Shown piece after piece: positions 51,310 to 64,000 of a stretch of DNA of 64,000 bases. Positions within the stretch are counted from its first letter, which is position 1; each line of letters begins with the position of its first letter. The notes below the pieces were generated by a model. The model searched no databases, was not told where the DNA came from, and was given only the letters and a program-made list of their open reading frames with translations. The translations under genes and the position numbers were made by a program. Origin of the DNA: Alcaligenaceae bacterium (GTDB lineage: Bacteria > Pseudomonadota > Gammaproteobacteria > Burkholderiales > Burkholderiaceae_B); NCBI GenBank assembly GCA_012839585.1, contig DUNB01000113.1, positions 1 to 64,000 on the forward strand, in the 5' to 3' direction.

Positions 51310-53121
51310 ATGTCTGTATATTTATCCCGTTTAACACAGCTGCGCGCGGCAATGCAGCAGGCTCAGATTGATGCCTATGTGGTTTTTAGCTCGGATCCGC
51401 ATTTGTCCGAATACTTGCCAGATCATTATCAGGGACGCGCTTGGCTAAGTGGTTTTGCGGGCTCGGCGGGATCTTTGCTCGTCACTGCTGATTTTGCCGG
51501 GCTGTGGACAGATAGCCGTTACTGGGTGCAAGCCGAGACGGATTTGATCGATAGCGGCTTCGAGCTGATGCGTTGGGGGGATATTCAAACCCCCGAAATG
51601 GTGGATTGGGTAGCGACCCATTTGCAAGCCGGCCAAACCGTAGCGTTTGATGGTCAGGTAGTGGCTTTGGCACAAGCACAAGCCTGGCGGCAGATGGCAG
51701 AACAATCAGGACTGCTACTGCAACAGGATCAAGACCTGCTAGCGACGATTTGGACAGACCGACCGGCTTTGCCTTGTGAGCCAGTCTATCTACACGCGGC
51801 CCCATTTTGTCAACGAACAGTGACAGAAAACCTCGCTGCAGTCAGACAAGGCATCCAACAGCTAGGGGCACATCAACACCTTATCTCTAGTTTGGATGAT
51901 GTGGCGTGGCTGTTTAATTTACGTGGAAGTGATGTGGCGTATAACCCCGTCTTTTTGGCCCATGCCATGATCGGCTTAGACAGTGCGACCTTATTTATTG
52001 ATCAGAGAAAAGTGACGGCTCAGGTCGCACACCATCTGTATCAGAATGATATTGAGGTGCAGCCTTATGAGGCTTTGGCACAGCACTTAGCCGCCTTGGA
52101 TGCGGACACCACCTTATTGGTGAATGCGAACACGGTGACCACAGGGGTGTTAGCGGCGGCGCAGCAAGCACAGCTGATCCAAGCTCCTAATCCTTCTACC
52201 CTACTAAAAGCCTGCAAAAATCAAGCGGAAATCGAGCAGGTGCGACAAACCATGGCCCAGGATGGGGCGGCGCTGTGTGAGTTTTTTGCTTGGTTTGAGA
52301 AAACCGTGGCGCAGCGTGCCGTTAGTGAGCTCGAGGTGGACGAACAGATCACGGCAGCACGAGCACGTCGTCCGCACTTTGTGTCGCCTAGTTTTGGTAC
52401 GATTGCGGCCTTTGGCGCGAATGGTGCCATGCCGCACTATCAAGCTACTGAGGATTCTTATGCGCAGATTAGCGGAGATGGTTTGCTGTTGATTGATTCG
52501 GGCGGGCAATATTTGGGGGGTACCACGGATATCACCCGTGTTGTTCCTGTTGGTACTCCTACCCCAGAGCAAAAACGGGATTACACTCTAGTATTAAAAG
52601 GTATGATTGCATTATCGATGGCGGTGTTTGCCAAAGGGGTGAGCGGTCAACAATTGGATGTGATTGCGCGTCTGCCTTTATGGCAGGCAGGTTTAGATTT
52701 TGGGCACGGAACTGGGCACGGAGTCGGTTATTTTATGAACGTGCACGAGGGGCCTCAGTCTATTTCATGGCGTACACGCCCTGGCGCGCAGCCTCAGCCT
52801 ATGCAGTTAGGAATGATTACTTCCAATGAGCCCGGATTGTATCGAGCAGGGCAGTGGGGGATTCGTATAGAGAACCTAATTGTCTGTGTGCCGCATTTAC
52901 GCAACGAATTTGCTGAACTCTACGCCTTTGAAACGCTCACTTTATGCCCCATCGATACACGTTGTATTGAGCTGTCTTTAATGACTCAGACCGAAGTACA
53001 GTGGCTAAACCAGTACCACCAAGAGGTTTATGCTCGTTTGGCGCCACTGGTTGTCGAGGAGGCTCTGACGTGGTTAGAACAGCGCACTCAACCTTTAGCA
53101 ACAACAAATTGTTCCAACTAG
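51310..53121 (+). CDS. Xaa-Pro aminopeptidase (M24B, three-domain)
   Basis: LIDSGGQYLGGTTDITRVVPVG, GHGTGHGVGYFMNVHEGPQ, SNEPGLY. Confidence 0.95.
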   Translation: MSVYLSRLTQLRAAMQQAQIDAYVVFSSDPHLSEYLPDHYQGRAWLSGFAGSAGSLLVTADFAGLWTDSRYWVQAETDLIDSGFELMRWGDIQTPEMVDWVATHLQAGQTVAFDGQVVALAQAQAWRQMAEQSGLLLQQDQDLLATIWTDRPALPCEPVYLHAAPFCQRTVTENLAAVRQGIQQLGAHQHLISSLDDVAWLFNLRGSDVAYNPVFLAHAMIGLDSATLFIDQRKVTAQVAHHLYQNDIEVQPYEALAQHLAALDADTTLLVNANTVTTGVLAAAQQAQLIQAPNPSTLLKACKNQAEIEQVRQTMAQDGAALCEFFAWFEKTVAQRAVSELEVDEQITAARARRPHFVSPSFGTIAAFGANGAMPHYQATEDSYAQISGDGLLLIDSGGQYLGGTTDITRVVPVGTPTPEQKRDYTLVLKGMIALSMAVFAKGVSGQQLDVIARLPLWQAGLDFGHGTGHGVGYFMNVHEGPQSISWRTRPGAQPQPMQLGMITSNEPGLYRAGQWGIRIENLIVCVPHLRNEFAELYAFETLTLCPIDTRCIELSLMTQTEVQWLNQYHQEVYARLAPLVVEEALTWLEQRTQPLATTNCSN

Positions 53122-53164
53122 GGCGGGCTAACCGTTATAATTCAAATTTCCAGTTCTCGCCTGA

Positions 53165-54832
<1,668 letters not shown>

Positions 54833-54883
54833 TCTTAATTTTCATGCACCGCTTCGGCGGTGTATGTTTTTGTGAGAACGACG

Positions 54884-57128
<2,245 letters not shown>

Positions 57129-57142
57129 TTTGCCTTAAAGCA

Positions 57143-57172
57143 AAGGGCTTGGCCTTGTGACCAAGCCCTTAT
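57143..57172 (+). terminator. Terminator after eno
   Basis: AGGGCTTGG...CCAAGCCCTTATTATT. Confidence 0.65.
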
Positions 57173-57187
57173 TATTGATCATAAAAA

Positions 57188-57466
57188 ATGCGCCTTATCT
57201 TTTTGTTCCTATTGGCACTATTAGCCTTCTTTAATTACGAGCTGTGGCTTGGTGACAATGGTGTGGACCGCATTACGGATCTACAGCAAAAAATAGCGGA
57301 ACAACAAAAAATGAATGATGCCGCGCTGGCCAGAAATAACGCGATGGCTGCCGAGGTGCAGGATTTGCGTGACGGTGGTATGGCCGTAGAGGAAATCAGC
57401 CGTCTAGAGCAAAGCATGATCAAACAAGATGAAATTTTTGTACAAATCCTAACACCTAATCCTTAG
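57188..57466 (+). CDS. ftsB: Cell division protein FtsB
   Basis: TM then coiled coil; LFNYELWLGDNG-type motif; follows eno. Confidence 0.92.
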   Translation: MRLIFLFLLALLAFFNYELWLGDNGVDRITDLQQKIAEQQKMNDAALARNNAMAAEVQDLRDGGMAVEEISRLEQSMIKQDEIFVQILTPNP

Positions 57467-57565
57467 TGGTTTTTAAGCTTTTTAAGCCTTAGTTAAACAG
57501 ACTAAAGGCTTTAGCATTCCCTTTTTGCCTCTGTACACTTAGGTGTCTTAGGCATTTTTTATGCC

Positions 57566-57633
57566 TTTTAACTTAGGCTACAGCACACATCTGCCTTTTA
57601 CTCCCTTTAGCTTGGGCCGCAGCACAAATCTGT
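57566..57633. repeat. Imperfect tandem direct repeat (38-bp units, ~29/38 identity) spanning the 3' end of the TadE-like gene
   Basis: Minus strand: GACAGATTTGTGCTGCGGCCCAAGCTAAAGGGAGTAAA / GGCAGATGTGTGCTGTAGCCTAAGTTAAAAGGCATAAA. Confidence 0.75.
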
Positions 57634-58533
57634 CGTACAGCCAGTAGGCGGAGGTTGGTTTGCGTCTGGCGGTTGTCCAGGTTGAGCCGTAGAGGTCGGT
57701 GGCTGCCAGGGCTGCGTGGGTGAGGTAGGTGGCGTCCCAGGTTGGGATGGGCCAGTGCCTGGAGGTGTCCAAGGCGGCAGTGGAGAGGTGGGGTTAGCAT
57801 TGGGGTCGGACGGTGGCTCTGTACCTGTCTGAGGCGCTGTATCTGCGTCTGAGCCTGGTCCAGTAGGGGCAGAGCCACCACCTGAGCCAGGCGCGTGTGA
57901 TGAGGTATCAGCAGGTAGAGTTAGGTGACTGAAATAATGCTGAGGGGGCGTAGTGCTGACAGCACGATGGTCTGACTGCATAGCAACCTGTACCTCTGTG
58001 ACGATGGGAATGTAGCCGTGACGATAAGCCCGTTGGTAGGGACCTGAGAGCTGCCCCAAAAGAAAGGCAATGGCCTGACGTATTAAGGGAATAGCGGGTT
58101 GGTGCAAATAATGCAGCCGCAGATGCAGGGTATTGGCATCAAAGACCTGGGTGTGCCCCTGTTGGTATTGCAGTGCTTGGTAATCGAAGCGAACTGGTGT
58201 GACGGAGTTGGACGTAAGAGTGGGAAGGGAGTGTTTTTCTATATGCCAACGGTTGCTTTCTGGATTAAGGTCAAAAGACGCCCGCTGTTGTAAGGCTTTT
58301 ATAAAGGCCTCGTTGATAATGGTGGGATGAGCGTGTTGGGTTGCTGCGACTCTGGCCGTATCCAATAAGGCATGGTTTAAGGCCTGACGTAATAAGAGCC
58401 AGTAGGTGCTTTCATAGGCGGCAAAGGCGAACAATAAAAAGACCAGAATCAGGACCGTATGTTCTAGGCTGCTCGCGCCGCGCTGCGAGGGACGGGCAAT
58501 AAAAATAGGCATGAGGTTATTTTGAAATAACAA
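57607..58533 (-). CDS. TadE-like single-TM protein with long Pro/Gly/Thr-rich C-terminal tail
   Basis: RGASSLEHTVLILVFLLFAFAAYESTYWLLLRQALNHALLDTARVAATQ; tail PPGTGPSQPGTPPTSPTQPWQPP...CTTDLCCGPS. Confidence 0.7.
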   Translation of the reverse strand: MLFQNNLMPIFIARPSQRGASSLEHTVLILVFLLFAFAAYESTYWLLLRQALNHALLDTARVAATQHAHPTIINEAFIKALQQRASFDLNPESNRWHIEKHSLPTLTSNSVTPVRFDYQALQYQQGHTQVFDANTLHLRLHYLHQPAIPLIRQAIAFLLGQLSGPYQRAYRHGYIPIVTEVQVAMQSDHRAVSTTPPQHYFSHLTLPADTSSHAPGSGGGSAPTGPGSDADTAPQTGTEPPSDPNANPTSPLPPWTPPGTGPSQPGTPPTSPTQPWQPPTSTAQPGQPPDANQPPPTGCTTDLCCGPS

Positions 58534-58565
58534 CTCATGCCTAACAATCTGTGGCTTATACGTAA

Positions 58566-59486
58566 TTAATGCACAGAGTCGTTGTCACTGTTGGGGCGAT
58601 CGCTTTTGGCAATAAACAGTTGGGCGCAATCCACCGGATCAAACTGGTAGGGTTTGCCGCAGAAATTACAAGAGACCTCGACCTGTTCTTGTTCGCTCAG
58701 GATGGATTCGATTTCTTCGCGACCTAACATGCTTAGCATGTCAGCAACACGTTCACGTGTGCAAGGGCAGTGCCAATTTAAGTCGGTAGGAGCTAGCTGC
58801 ATCAGGTCCTCTTGCCAGAATAAGCGATGAATTAACTCAGAGGCAGGTAGATTTAATAACTCTTCGTTTTTAACGGTAGCGGCTAATTGTTGTGCACGAT
58901 CCCAGCTTGGCTCTTCGGGAGCATCTGTGCCCTCGATGTGGCCACCGGTACCAGGTAGTCGCTGTAGTAGTAGACCATTGGCTTTTTCTGCGTTGGCCGC
59001 CAAGAAGATCTTGGTATCCAGCTGCTCGGAGTGCTTCATGTAGTTCTCTAGCACTTCGGCAAGGGTGTCACCCTCCAGTGGCACGATACCTTGATAGGGT
59101 TGTAAGTCTGAGCCAGATTTAGGCTCTAAGACCACAATGAACTTTCCATTATCATAGGTGTTCAAGAGGTTTTGTAAGTTGCCTTCGGCGGGCATGTCAG
59201 CACCTTCACGCAACGAGACTGTCGCCCGGATATTAAACTCAGACGAGCACTCGACTACCATCAACGCGATAGGGCCATCGCCTTGAGCCTGTAGAACGAG
59301 TGAGCCGTCTAGCTTGAGGTTTCCGGCTAAGAGCACCGCGGCGGCGGTGAGCTCGCCCAATAAATTGCGTACAGGCTCGGGGTAGGACTGATGGCTCAAG
59401 CCTGTTTGCCAGGAAGCGGAGAGCTCTACCGTTTGAGCACGCGTGAGCTGGTCAGCAAAAAGATATTTATTAAGTTGATCTGTCAT
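58566..59486 (-). CDS. hslO: Redox-regulated chaperone Hsp33
   Basis: DQLNKYLFADQLTRAQTVEL; CxC...CxxC as HCPCTRERV...VSCNFCGKPYQF. Confidence 0.96.
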   Translation of the reverse strand: MTDQLNKYLFADQLTRAQTVELSASWQTGLSHQSYPEPVRNLLGELTAAAVLLAGNLKLDGSLVLQAQGDGPIALMVVECSSEFNIRATVSLREGADMPAEGNLQNLLNTYDNGKFIVVLEPKSGSDLQPYQGIVPLEGDTLAEVLENYMKHSEQLDTKIFLAANAEKANGLLLQRLPGTGGHIEGTDAPEEPSWDRAQQLAATVKNEELLNLPASELIHRLFWQEDLMQLAPTDLNWHCPCTRERVADMLSMLGREEIESILSEQEQVEVSCNFCGKPYQFDPVDCAQLFIAKSDRPNSDNDSVH

Positions 59487-59512
59487 AAGATTGGTACGTA
59501 AAGTAAACAGTA

Positions 59513-60031
59513 TTACGTCTTTAGATGGGGACGAATATCTACAATACGAGTGCCAGCGATGCGGTCATGCAAAAACTGTTGTTCGGTATCGAACCAAGTC
59601 CAGATAAAGACGACAAAGGGTGCAAAAACAATGAGTAAATTGGTGGAGTAGTACCCGGTATAGGAGGACAAAGCATAGACCCCTAAGGCATAGAGCAAGG
59701 GCAGTATCCACATTAAAACATAACGATACAACGCACGAGGCCAGCTGAGTTTTTGGCCATCTGTGGTTTGCAAACGCATGCTCCAGGTTTTCATGGGCAG
59801 GGTTTGACCGGTGCGACGCCAAGACAATAAAAAATATAAGCCTATCGCCATAAATAAAATGACTTGGCGCGCATCACGTAGCATCAAAGCATGGCGACTT
59901 TGGGTGAGAAAATCAAACACCAAAAGCACACCAAAGACGAGTCCAAACAGAAGTACGCCTTCGTACATCATGCTGGAGAATCGACGCCAACGGGAGGGAG
60001 TAGGGGATAAAAAAAGGGCTTTAGCAGACAT
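59513..60031 (-). CDS. RDD-family membrane protein
   Basis: SRWRRFSSMMYEGVLLFGLVFG; QFLHDRIAGTRIVDIRP. Confidence 0.88.
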   Translation of the reverse strand: MSAKALFLSPTPSRWRRFSSMMYEGVLLFGLVFGVLLVFDFLTQSRHALMLRDARQVILFMAIGLYFLLSWRRTGQTLPMKTWSMRLQTTDGQKLSWPRALYRYVLMWILPLLYALGVYALSSYTGYYSTNLLIVFAPFVVFIWTWFDTEQQFLHDRIAGTRIVDIRPHLKT

Positions 60032-60151
60032 GGGGCAAATTATAAACGATGCCGCTGTTTTTAGGTGATTAAGGAGTCCCTATCGAACCTAAAACGCATA
60101 TCCACTAAAGCCGAAGACGGAGATGTCTTGTTCGCTGCGTTTGCTGATTAA

Positions 60152-60286
60152 TTAAGCAAATAAACGTTTGAACCAGTATTTCAGTGCTGCGATAGGGCGG
60201 TAACGAAACTGCTCTTCAATCGCTTTCTGAATAAGACGACGCTCTAAGTCGTCAGTCATATATTGGTTGCTATTTTGGTAAATCAT
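60152..60286 (-). CDS. Unannotated 44-aa small protein
   Basis: MIYQNSNQYMTDDLERRLIQKAIEEQFRYRPIAALKYWFKRLFA; below the track's length cut-off; preceded by a promoter-like sequence. Confidence 0.55.
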   Translation of the reverse strand: MIYQNSNQYMTDDLERRLIQKAIEEQFRYRPIAALKYWFKRLFA

Positions 60287-60300
60287 GATTGATATCCACG

Positions 60301-60350
60301 TTAGTAATCAGGGTTAACCCTATTATAGGGGTTAACCCTTACTAATGCAA
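60301..60350 (-). promoter_or_regulatory. Sigma70-like promoter with paired GGGTTAACCC operators
   Basis: Minus strand TTGCAT (60345-60350) - 17 bp - TATAAT (60322-60327); GGGTTAACCC at 60311-60320 and 60329-60338; outer TTAGTAA/TTACTAA inverted repeat. Confidence 0.7.
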
Positions 60351-60369
60351 GCGGCTATCAATGTGTGAT

Positions 60370-61827
60370 TCAACGGTTACTAGCGGCTACCATTTGGAAA
60401 TTAAATAGACGACAGTCTAAGGGGCCGTTGTAGAGCGGATGGCGACGATTCGGCTTCAAACGCAGTTTAGATGGAATGTCTAAATCACTGGTGATCATGT
60501 TGACACTCCAGCCTGCAAAGTTTTGTTTTAAGTGGGCAGCCCACTCTGACCAAAACTCGGCATCGGTATCGTCTAAGCGTTCGCCATAAGGGGGGTTGGT
60601 CACAATCCAGCCTTTGGCGGCCACGGGCTGTATGTCTAAGGCGTTACCTACCTCGAAACGAATCGTATCGGGGTGTAGATGGGCTCTAGCTAGGTTCGCT
60701 TTAGCGGCCTCAATCACGCGGGGATCGATGTCGTAGCCAATGAGTGGGACTTCGATCTCCGGTGCAATATGGGCGCGCGCTTCGGCTTTGAGGTCTTGCC
60801 AAGCACGGGCATCGTGATGGCGTAAGCGCTCGAAATGGAAAGGACGCCAAATACCGGGAGGCGCACCTAGCGCAATCCACGCCGCTTCGATGAGGATGGT
60901 GCCACTGCCGCAAAACGGATCGATAAGTGGTGCATTGGGATCCCAATCGGAAAGAGCCAATAGACCAGCGGCTAAGTTTTCACGTAGGGGGGCTTCCCCT
61001 TTGTGATGACGCCAGCCACGTTTAAATAGCGACTCGCCGGTGCTATCGATATAGAGCGTAGCGGAGTCTTCGTTTAAAAAGGCATGAACTTTGGCATCAG
61101 GGCGTACGGTGTCGATGCTAGGACGCTCACCCTCTCGGTCACGTAAGCGGTCACAAATGCCGTCTTTGACGCGTAGGTTCGCAAATTGCAGGCTTTGGAA
61201 TGGACAACGAATCGCAGAGGTATCTACGCGTAAGGTTTGCTCGGCCCCAAACCAGTTTTCCCAGGGGGTGTGGTAGGCCAGCTCATAGAGCTCGTCCTCG
61301 TTAGCGATTTTGGCGTAGCTCATTTGCACCAAAATACGCGTGGCCAGACGGGAGTATAAGTTGGCGCGCAGCACACCATTCCAGTCCGTGGCAAAGTGAC
61401 AGCCCGCACGACCTTGGCTTACGTGCTCAAAGCCCAGTGCTTGTAATTCCGCAAATAGGGCTTCTTCCAGGCCTTGAGGGCACGGAGCAAAGATATTGAA
61501 GAGATCGTCTCGGTTGGCACTAAAGGTAGCCTGAATCTGGGGGCCTGCAATGCGCGGCTTTTTAACCGGATTCGGGGTAGGGCGTTGTGTGGGCTTGGCG
61601 TAGCCAGTCGGCGTTTTAGCCGGGCGTTTGGCAGCTCTGGGCGGCGATTTTTTTTCGGGCCGAGCCGCTTTGGATGGAGCAACGATTTCGGTTGGTTCTT
61701 CTTTTAGACGCTGCATTTGCATGGCTTGTCTGGCGCGAGCGCCAGAACGTATACGCCGCGTTTCTGCTTCTTCAGCGGCCGATGGTTTTTTTTTCAGCGT
61801 CAGCGTTTTTTTTGGGGTGGAGGTCAT
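60370..61827 (-). CDS. THUMP-domain class I SAM RNA methyltransferase (RlmL-like) with basic N-terminal extension
   Basis: FNIFAPCPQGLEEALFAELQALGFE; LIDPFCGSGTILIEAAWIA; IVTNPPYGERL. Confidence 0.9.
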   Translation of the reverse strand: MTSTPKKTLTLKKKPSAAEEAETRRIRSGARARQAMQMQRLKEEPTEIVAPSKAARPEKKSPPRAAKRPAKTPTGYAKPTQRPTPNPVKKPRIAGPQIQATFSANRDDLFNIFAPCPQGLEEALFAELQALGFEHVSQGRAGCHFATDWNGVLRANLYSRLATRILVQMSYAKIANEDELYELAYHTPWENWFGAEQTLRVDTSAIRCPFQSLQFANLRVKDGICDRLRDREGERPSIDTVRPDAKVHAFLNEDSATLYIDSTGESLFKRGWRHHKGEAPLRENLAAGLLALSDWDPNAPLIDPFCGSGTILIEAAWIALGAPPGIWRPFHFERLRHHDARAWQDLKAEARAHIAPEIEVPLIGYDIDPRVIEAAKANLARAHLHPDTIRFEVGNALDIQPVAAKGWIVTNPPYGERLDDTDAEFWSEWAAHLKQNFAGWSVNMITSDLDIPSKLRLKPNRRHPLYNGPLDCRLFNFQMVAASNR

Positions 61828-61833
61828 AAAGAG

Positions 61834-62256
61834 TTAAAAGGGTTTAAATACCACAAGAATAAGTACTAGCAACAGCATCAACACGGGAATCTCATTGAAC
61901 CAGCGATAATACACGTGCGAGCGTTGGTTAAGACCTGCTTTAAAGCGTTGTAAGAGGCGACCACAATACCAATGGTAGGCAATCAGACCTAATACTAAGG
62001 TGATTTTGGCATGGATCCAGCCCATGCCTTTACCTATATCAAAATACAGAAATAAGACAAATCCGGTGATGACGGTTAAGACGGCCAAGGGCAGCATAAA
62101 CTTATACAGTCGATGCGCCATGCCTGTTAGGACTTGCATGGTGGCTGCATCATGAGACTGCGCCATATTGACGTAAATGCGAGGCAAGTAAAACAGCCCC
62201 GCAAACCAAGAGGTCACTAACAGGATGTGAAAGGTTTTAACCCAAAGATAGGCCAT
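61834..62256 (-). CDS. HemJ/CopD-like membrane protein (putative protoporphyrinogen oxidase)
   Basis: YLWVKTFHILLVTSWFAGLFYLPRIYVNMAQ; HAKITLVLGLIAYHWYCGRLL; RWFNEIPVLMLL. Confidence 0.88.
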   Translation of the reverse strand: MAYLWVKTFHILLVTSWFAGLFYLPRIYVNMAQSHDAATMQVLTGMAHRLYKFMLPLAVLTVITGFVLFLYFDIGKGMGWIHAKITLVLGLIAYHWYCGRLLQRFKAGLNQRSHVYYRWFNEIPVLMLLLVLILVVFKPF

Positions 62257-63536
62257 TAATTTTGTCCACGTAATTGACCATTACCGTTTAATACCCATTT
62301 TTGGGTGGTGAGACCCTCTAGGCCCACAGGACCACGAGCATGTAAACGGTTGGTGGAAATACCAATTTCTGCGCCTAGACCATATTCAAAGCCATCAGCA
62401 AAACAGGTGGGTAGATTCACATAGACTGAGCTGGAGTCGACTTCACGCTGGAAGCGACGAGCTGCCTCGATACTTTCTGTGACGATGGATTCGGTGTGTT
62501 CGGAGCTATATTGCGCAATGTGATCAATGGCTTGTTCTAGAGAGGTCACAATGCGAATGGCCAAAATAGGTGCGAGGAACTCGGTTTCCCAGTCGGCTTC
62601 CGTAGCAGGCACAATGTCGCTTAATAGGTTTTGGGTGCGTTCACAGCCACGTAGTTCTACGCCTTTTTCCTGTAAAGCATGAGCCAAATCAGGCAACACA
62701 GCTGGAGCAATATCATTATGAACCAGCAGCGTTTCCATGGCACCGCAAATGCCATAACGGTGGGTTTTGGCATTAATGGCAATTTTTTGTGCTTTGCTGA
62801 CGTTCGCATCTTTGTCTATATAGACATGACAGTTGCCGTCTAAGTGCTTAATAAGAGGCACTTTGGCCTCGGCGCTAAGGCGTGCAATCAAACCTTTACC
62901 ACCGCGTGGGATGATCACATCCACATAGTCGGTCATGGTGATGAGGTGGCCCACCGCAGCGCGATCGGCGGTGCCTATCACTTGTACTGTGTGCTCGGGT
63001 AAACCTGCTGCCGCCAAGCCTTGGCGAATAATAGCGCCCAGCGCTTGGTTAGAGTGAAACGCTTCGCTGCCGCCACGCAAAATAGTGGCGTTGCCCGATT
63101 TAAGACAAAGGGCTGCCGCGTCAATGGTGACGTTAGGACGAGACTCGTAAATAATACCAATCACACCAATAGGCACACGCATTTGTGCCACCGTCATGCC
63201 ATTAGGACGGGTAATGGTCGGACCTAAGGATCCGACGGGATCGGCCATGGCGGCAATTTGACGCAAGCCTGTGGCCATGATCTCTAAGGCCTGATCCGAT
63301 AGTTTGAGGCGATCGATCATGGCGGGCTCTAAGCCATTTTTTTCTGCCGCTTCGATATCTTTGGCGTTTTCAGCCTGTAGCTGCTCTTTGTTGGCTTCGA
63401 TCAGGTCGGCCATGGTGAGCAAGGCTTTGGATTTTTGAGCATCGGACGCATTGCGAATGGTTTTGGCTGCGGTACGAGCTTGTTGGCCTATTTGCAGCAT
63501 ATCTTGGGCCAGCTGATCAATGGTTTGTTCGGTCAT
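62256..63536 (-). CDS. proA: Glutamate-5-semialdehyde dehydrogenase
   Basis: [52 protein letters not shown]. Confidence 0.97.
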   Translation of the reverse strand: MTEQTIDQLAQDMLQIGQQARTAAKTIRNASDAQKSKALLTMADLIEANKEQLQAENAKDIEAAEKNGLEPAMIDRLKLSDQALEIMATGLRQIAAMADPVGSLGPTITRPNGMTVAQMRVPIGVIGIIYESRPNVTIDAAALCLKSGNATILRGGSEAFHSNQALGAIIRQGLAAAGLPEHTVQVIGTADRAAVGHLITMTDYVDVIIPRGGKGLIARLSAEAKVPLIKHLDGNCHVYIDKDANVSKAQKIAINAKTHRYGICGAMETLLVHNDIAPAVLPDLAHALQEKGVELRGCERTQNLLSDIVPATEADWETEFLAPILAIRIVTSLEQAIDHIAQYSSEHTESIVTESIEAARRFQREVDSSSVYVNLPTCFADGFEYGLGAEIGISTNRLHARGPVGLEGLTTQKWVLNGNGQLRGQN

Positions 63537-63579
63537 AGCAGTACACAAAAGAAATCAAGATTAAATAGCTATAGCGCGT

Positions 63580-64000
63580 TTAAGCCGCCAAAGCAATACG
63601 TAAACAAAGACGGGCAGCTTCCTCCCAGGGATCGTCTAAGCTACCGGGGTTTTTAAGACCTTTGATCAGACGATCGACCTCGTGAGCATGCCGCACCGCG
63701 GGTGGCCAGATAGAGGCGGGCAAGCGCTGTAAGCACTGGCGCAGTTGTTTTTCACGGGCGCCGAACAGACGCTGTTCGCGTATGGCCTGGTTAAGATCAC
63801 CACCACTTTGTTGAACCGCGGATAAGGCGGCCAGAATGCGGATTTCGTCGCCGATTGCCCATAGTACCAAAGGCAGGGCCTCACCCTCGCCTCGTAAGCC
63901 ATGAAGAATGGTCAGCGCGCGTTTTGCATCCCCATTAAGCATAGCGTCGCGCAAGTCAAAAATATTATAGCGAGCCACATTTAACACCGCAGCTTGGGCT
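63580..64000 (-). CDS. holA: DNA polymerase III subunit delta, C-terminal part (5' end outside window)
   Basis: NIFDLRDAMLNGDAKRALTILHGLRGEGEALPLVLWAIGDEIRIL; downstream proA context. Confidence 0.88.
   Translation of the reverse strand, partial: AQAAVLNVARYNIFDLRDAMLNGDAKRALTILHGLRGEGEALPLVLWAIGDEIRILAALSAVQQSGGDLNQAIREQRLFGAREKQLRQCLQRLPASIWPPAVRHAHEVDRLIKGLKNPGSLDDPWEEAARLCLRIALAA

Noticed and set aside
57573-57881. ORF 57573-57881 (-) as an alternative reading of the TadE-like gene's 3' end
   Set aside because: It runs in another frame of the Pro-rich region; the TadE-frame has a coherent tail and stop, so no frameshift needs to be invoked.

Overview
The window looks like a housekeeping stretch of a betaproteobacterial chromosome. 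The gene order and proteins resemble Alcaligenaceae/Burkholderiales, but that assignment is inference. Recognisable blocks are relA; trpBA-accD; lhgO; rne/rluC; maf-yceD-rpmF-plsX-fabHDG-acpP-fabF; rpoE-rseA-rseB-mucD; lepA-lepB-rnc-era-recO; holC-pepA-lptF-cysB; ETF-QO/scoAB; pyrG-kdsA-eno-ftsB; and hslO/rlmL-like/hemJ/proA/holA. I recognised no rRNA, tRNA or CRISPR array. The accessory or unusual parts are: (1) an IS200/IS605 element at the left edge, with an intact TnpB (RNA-guided nuclease family) beside a tnpA that carries two in-frame stops and a damaged HUH motif; (2) a 6 kb module of IclR regulator + self-sufficient P450-reductase fusion + DctPQM TRAP transporter, inserted in a conserved gene block; (3) an unannotated 44-aa ORF behind a near-consensus sigma70 promoter whose -10 box is flanked by two perfect GGGTTAACCC palindromes; (4) a PIN-domain nuclease gene translationally coupled to a short recO; (5) a DUF2325 gene behind a strong Fur-box match; (6) an orphan TadE-like protein with a Pro-rich tail and a duplicated 3' end. 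Most of the rest is ordinary. No computation or database search was run.
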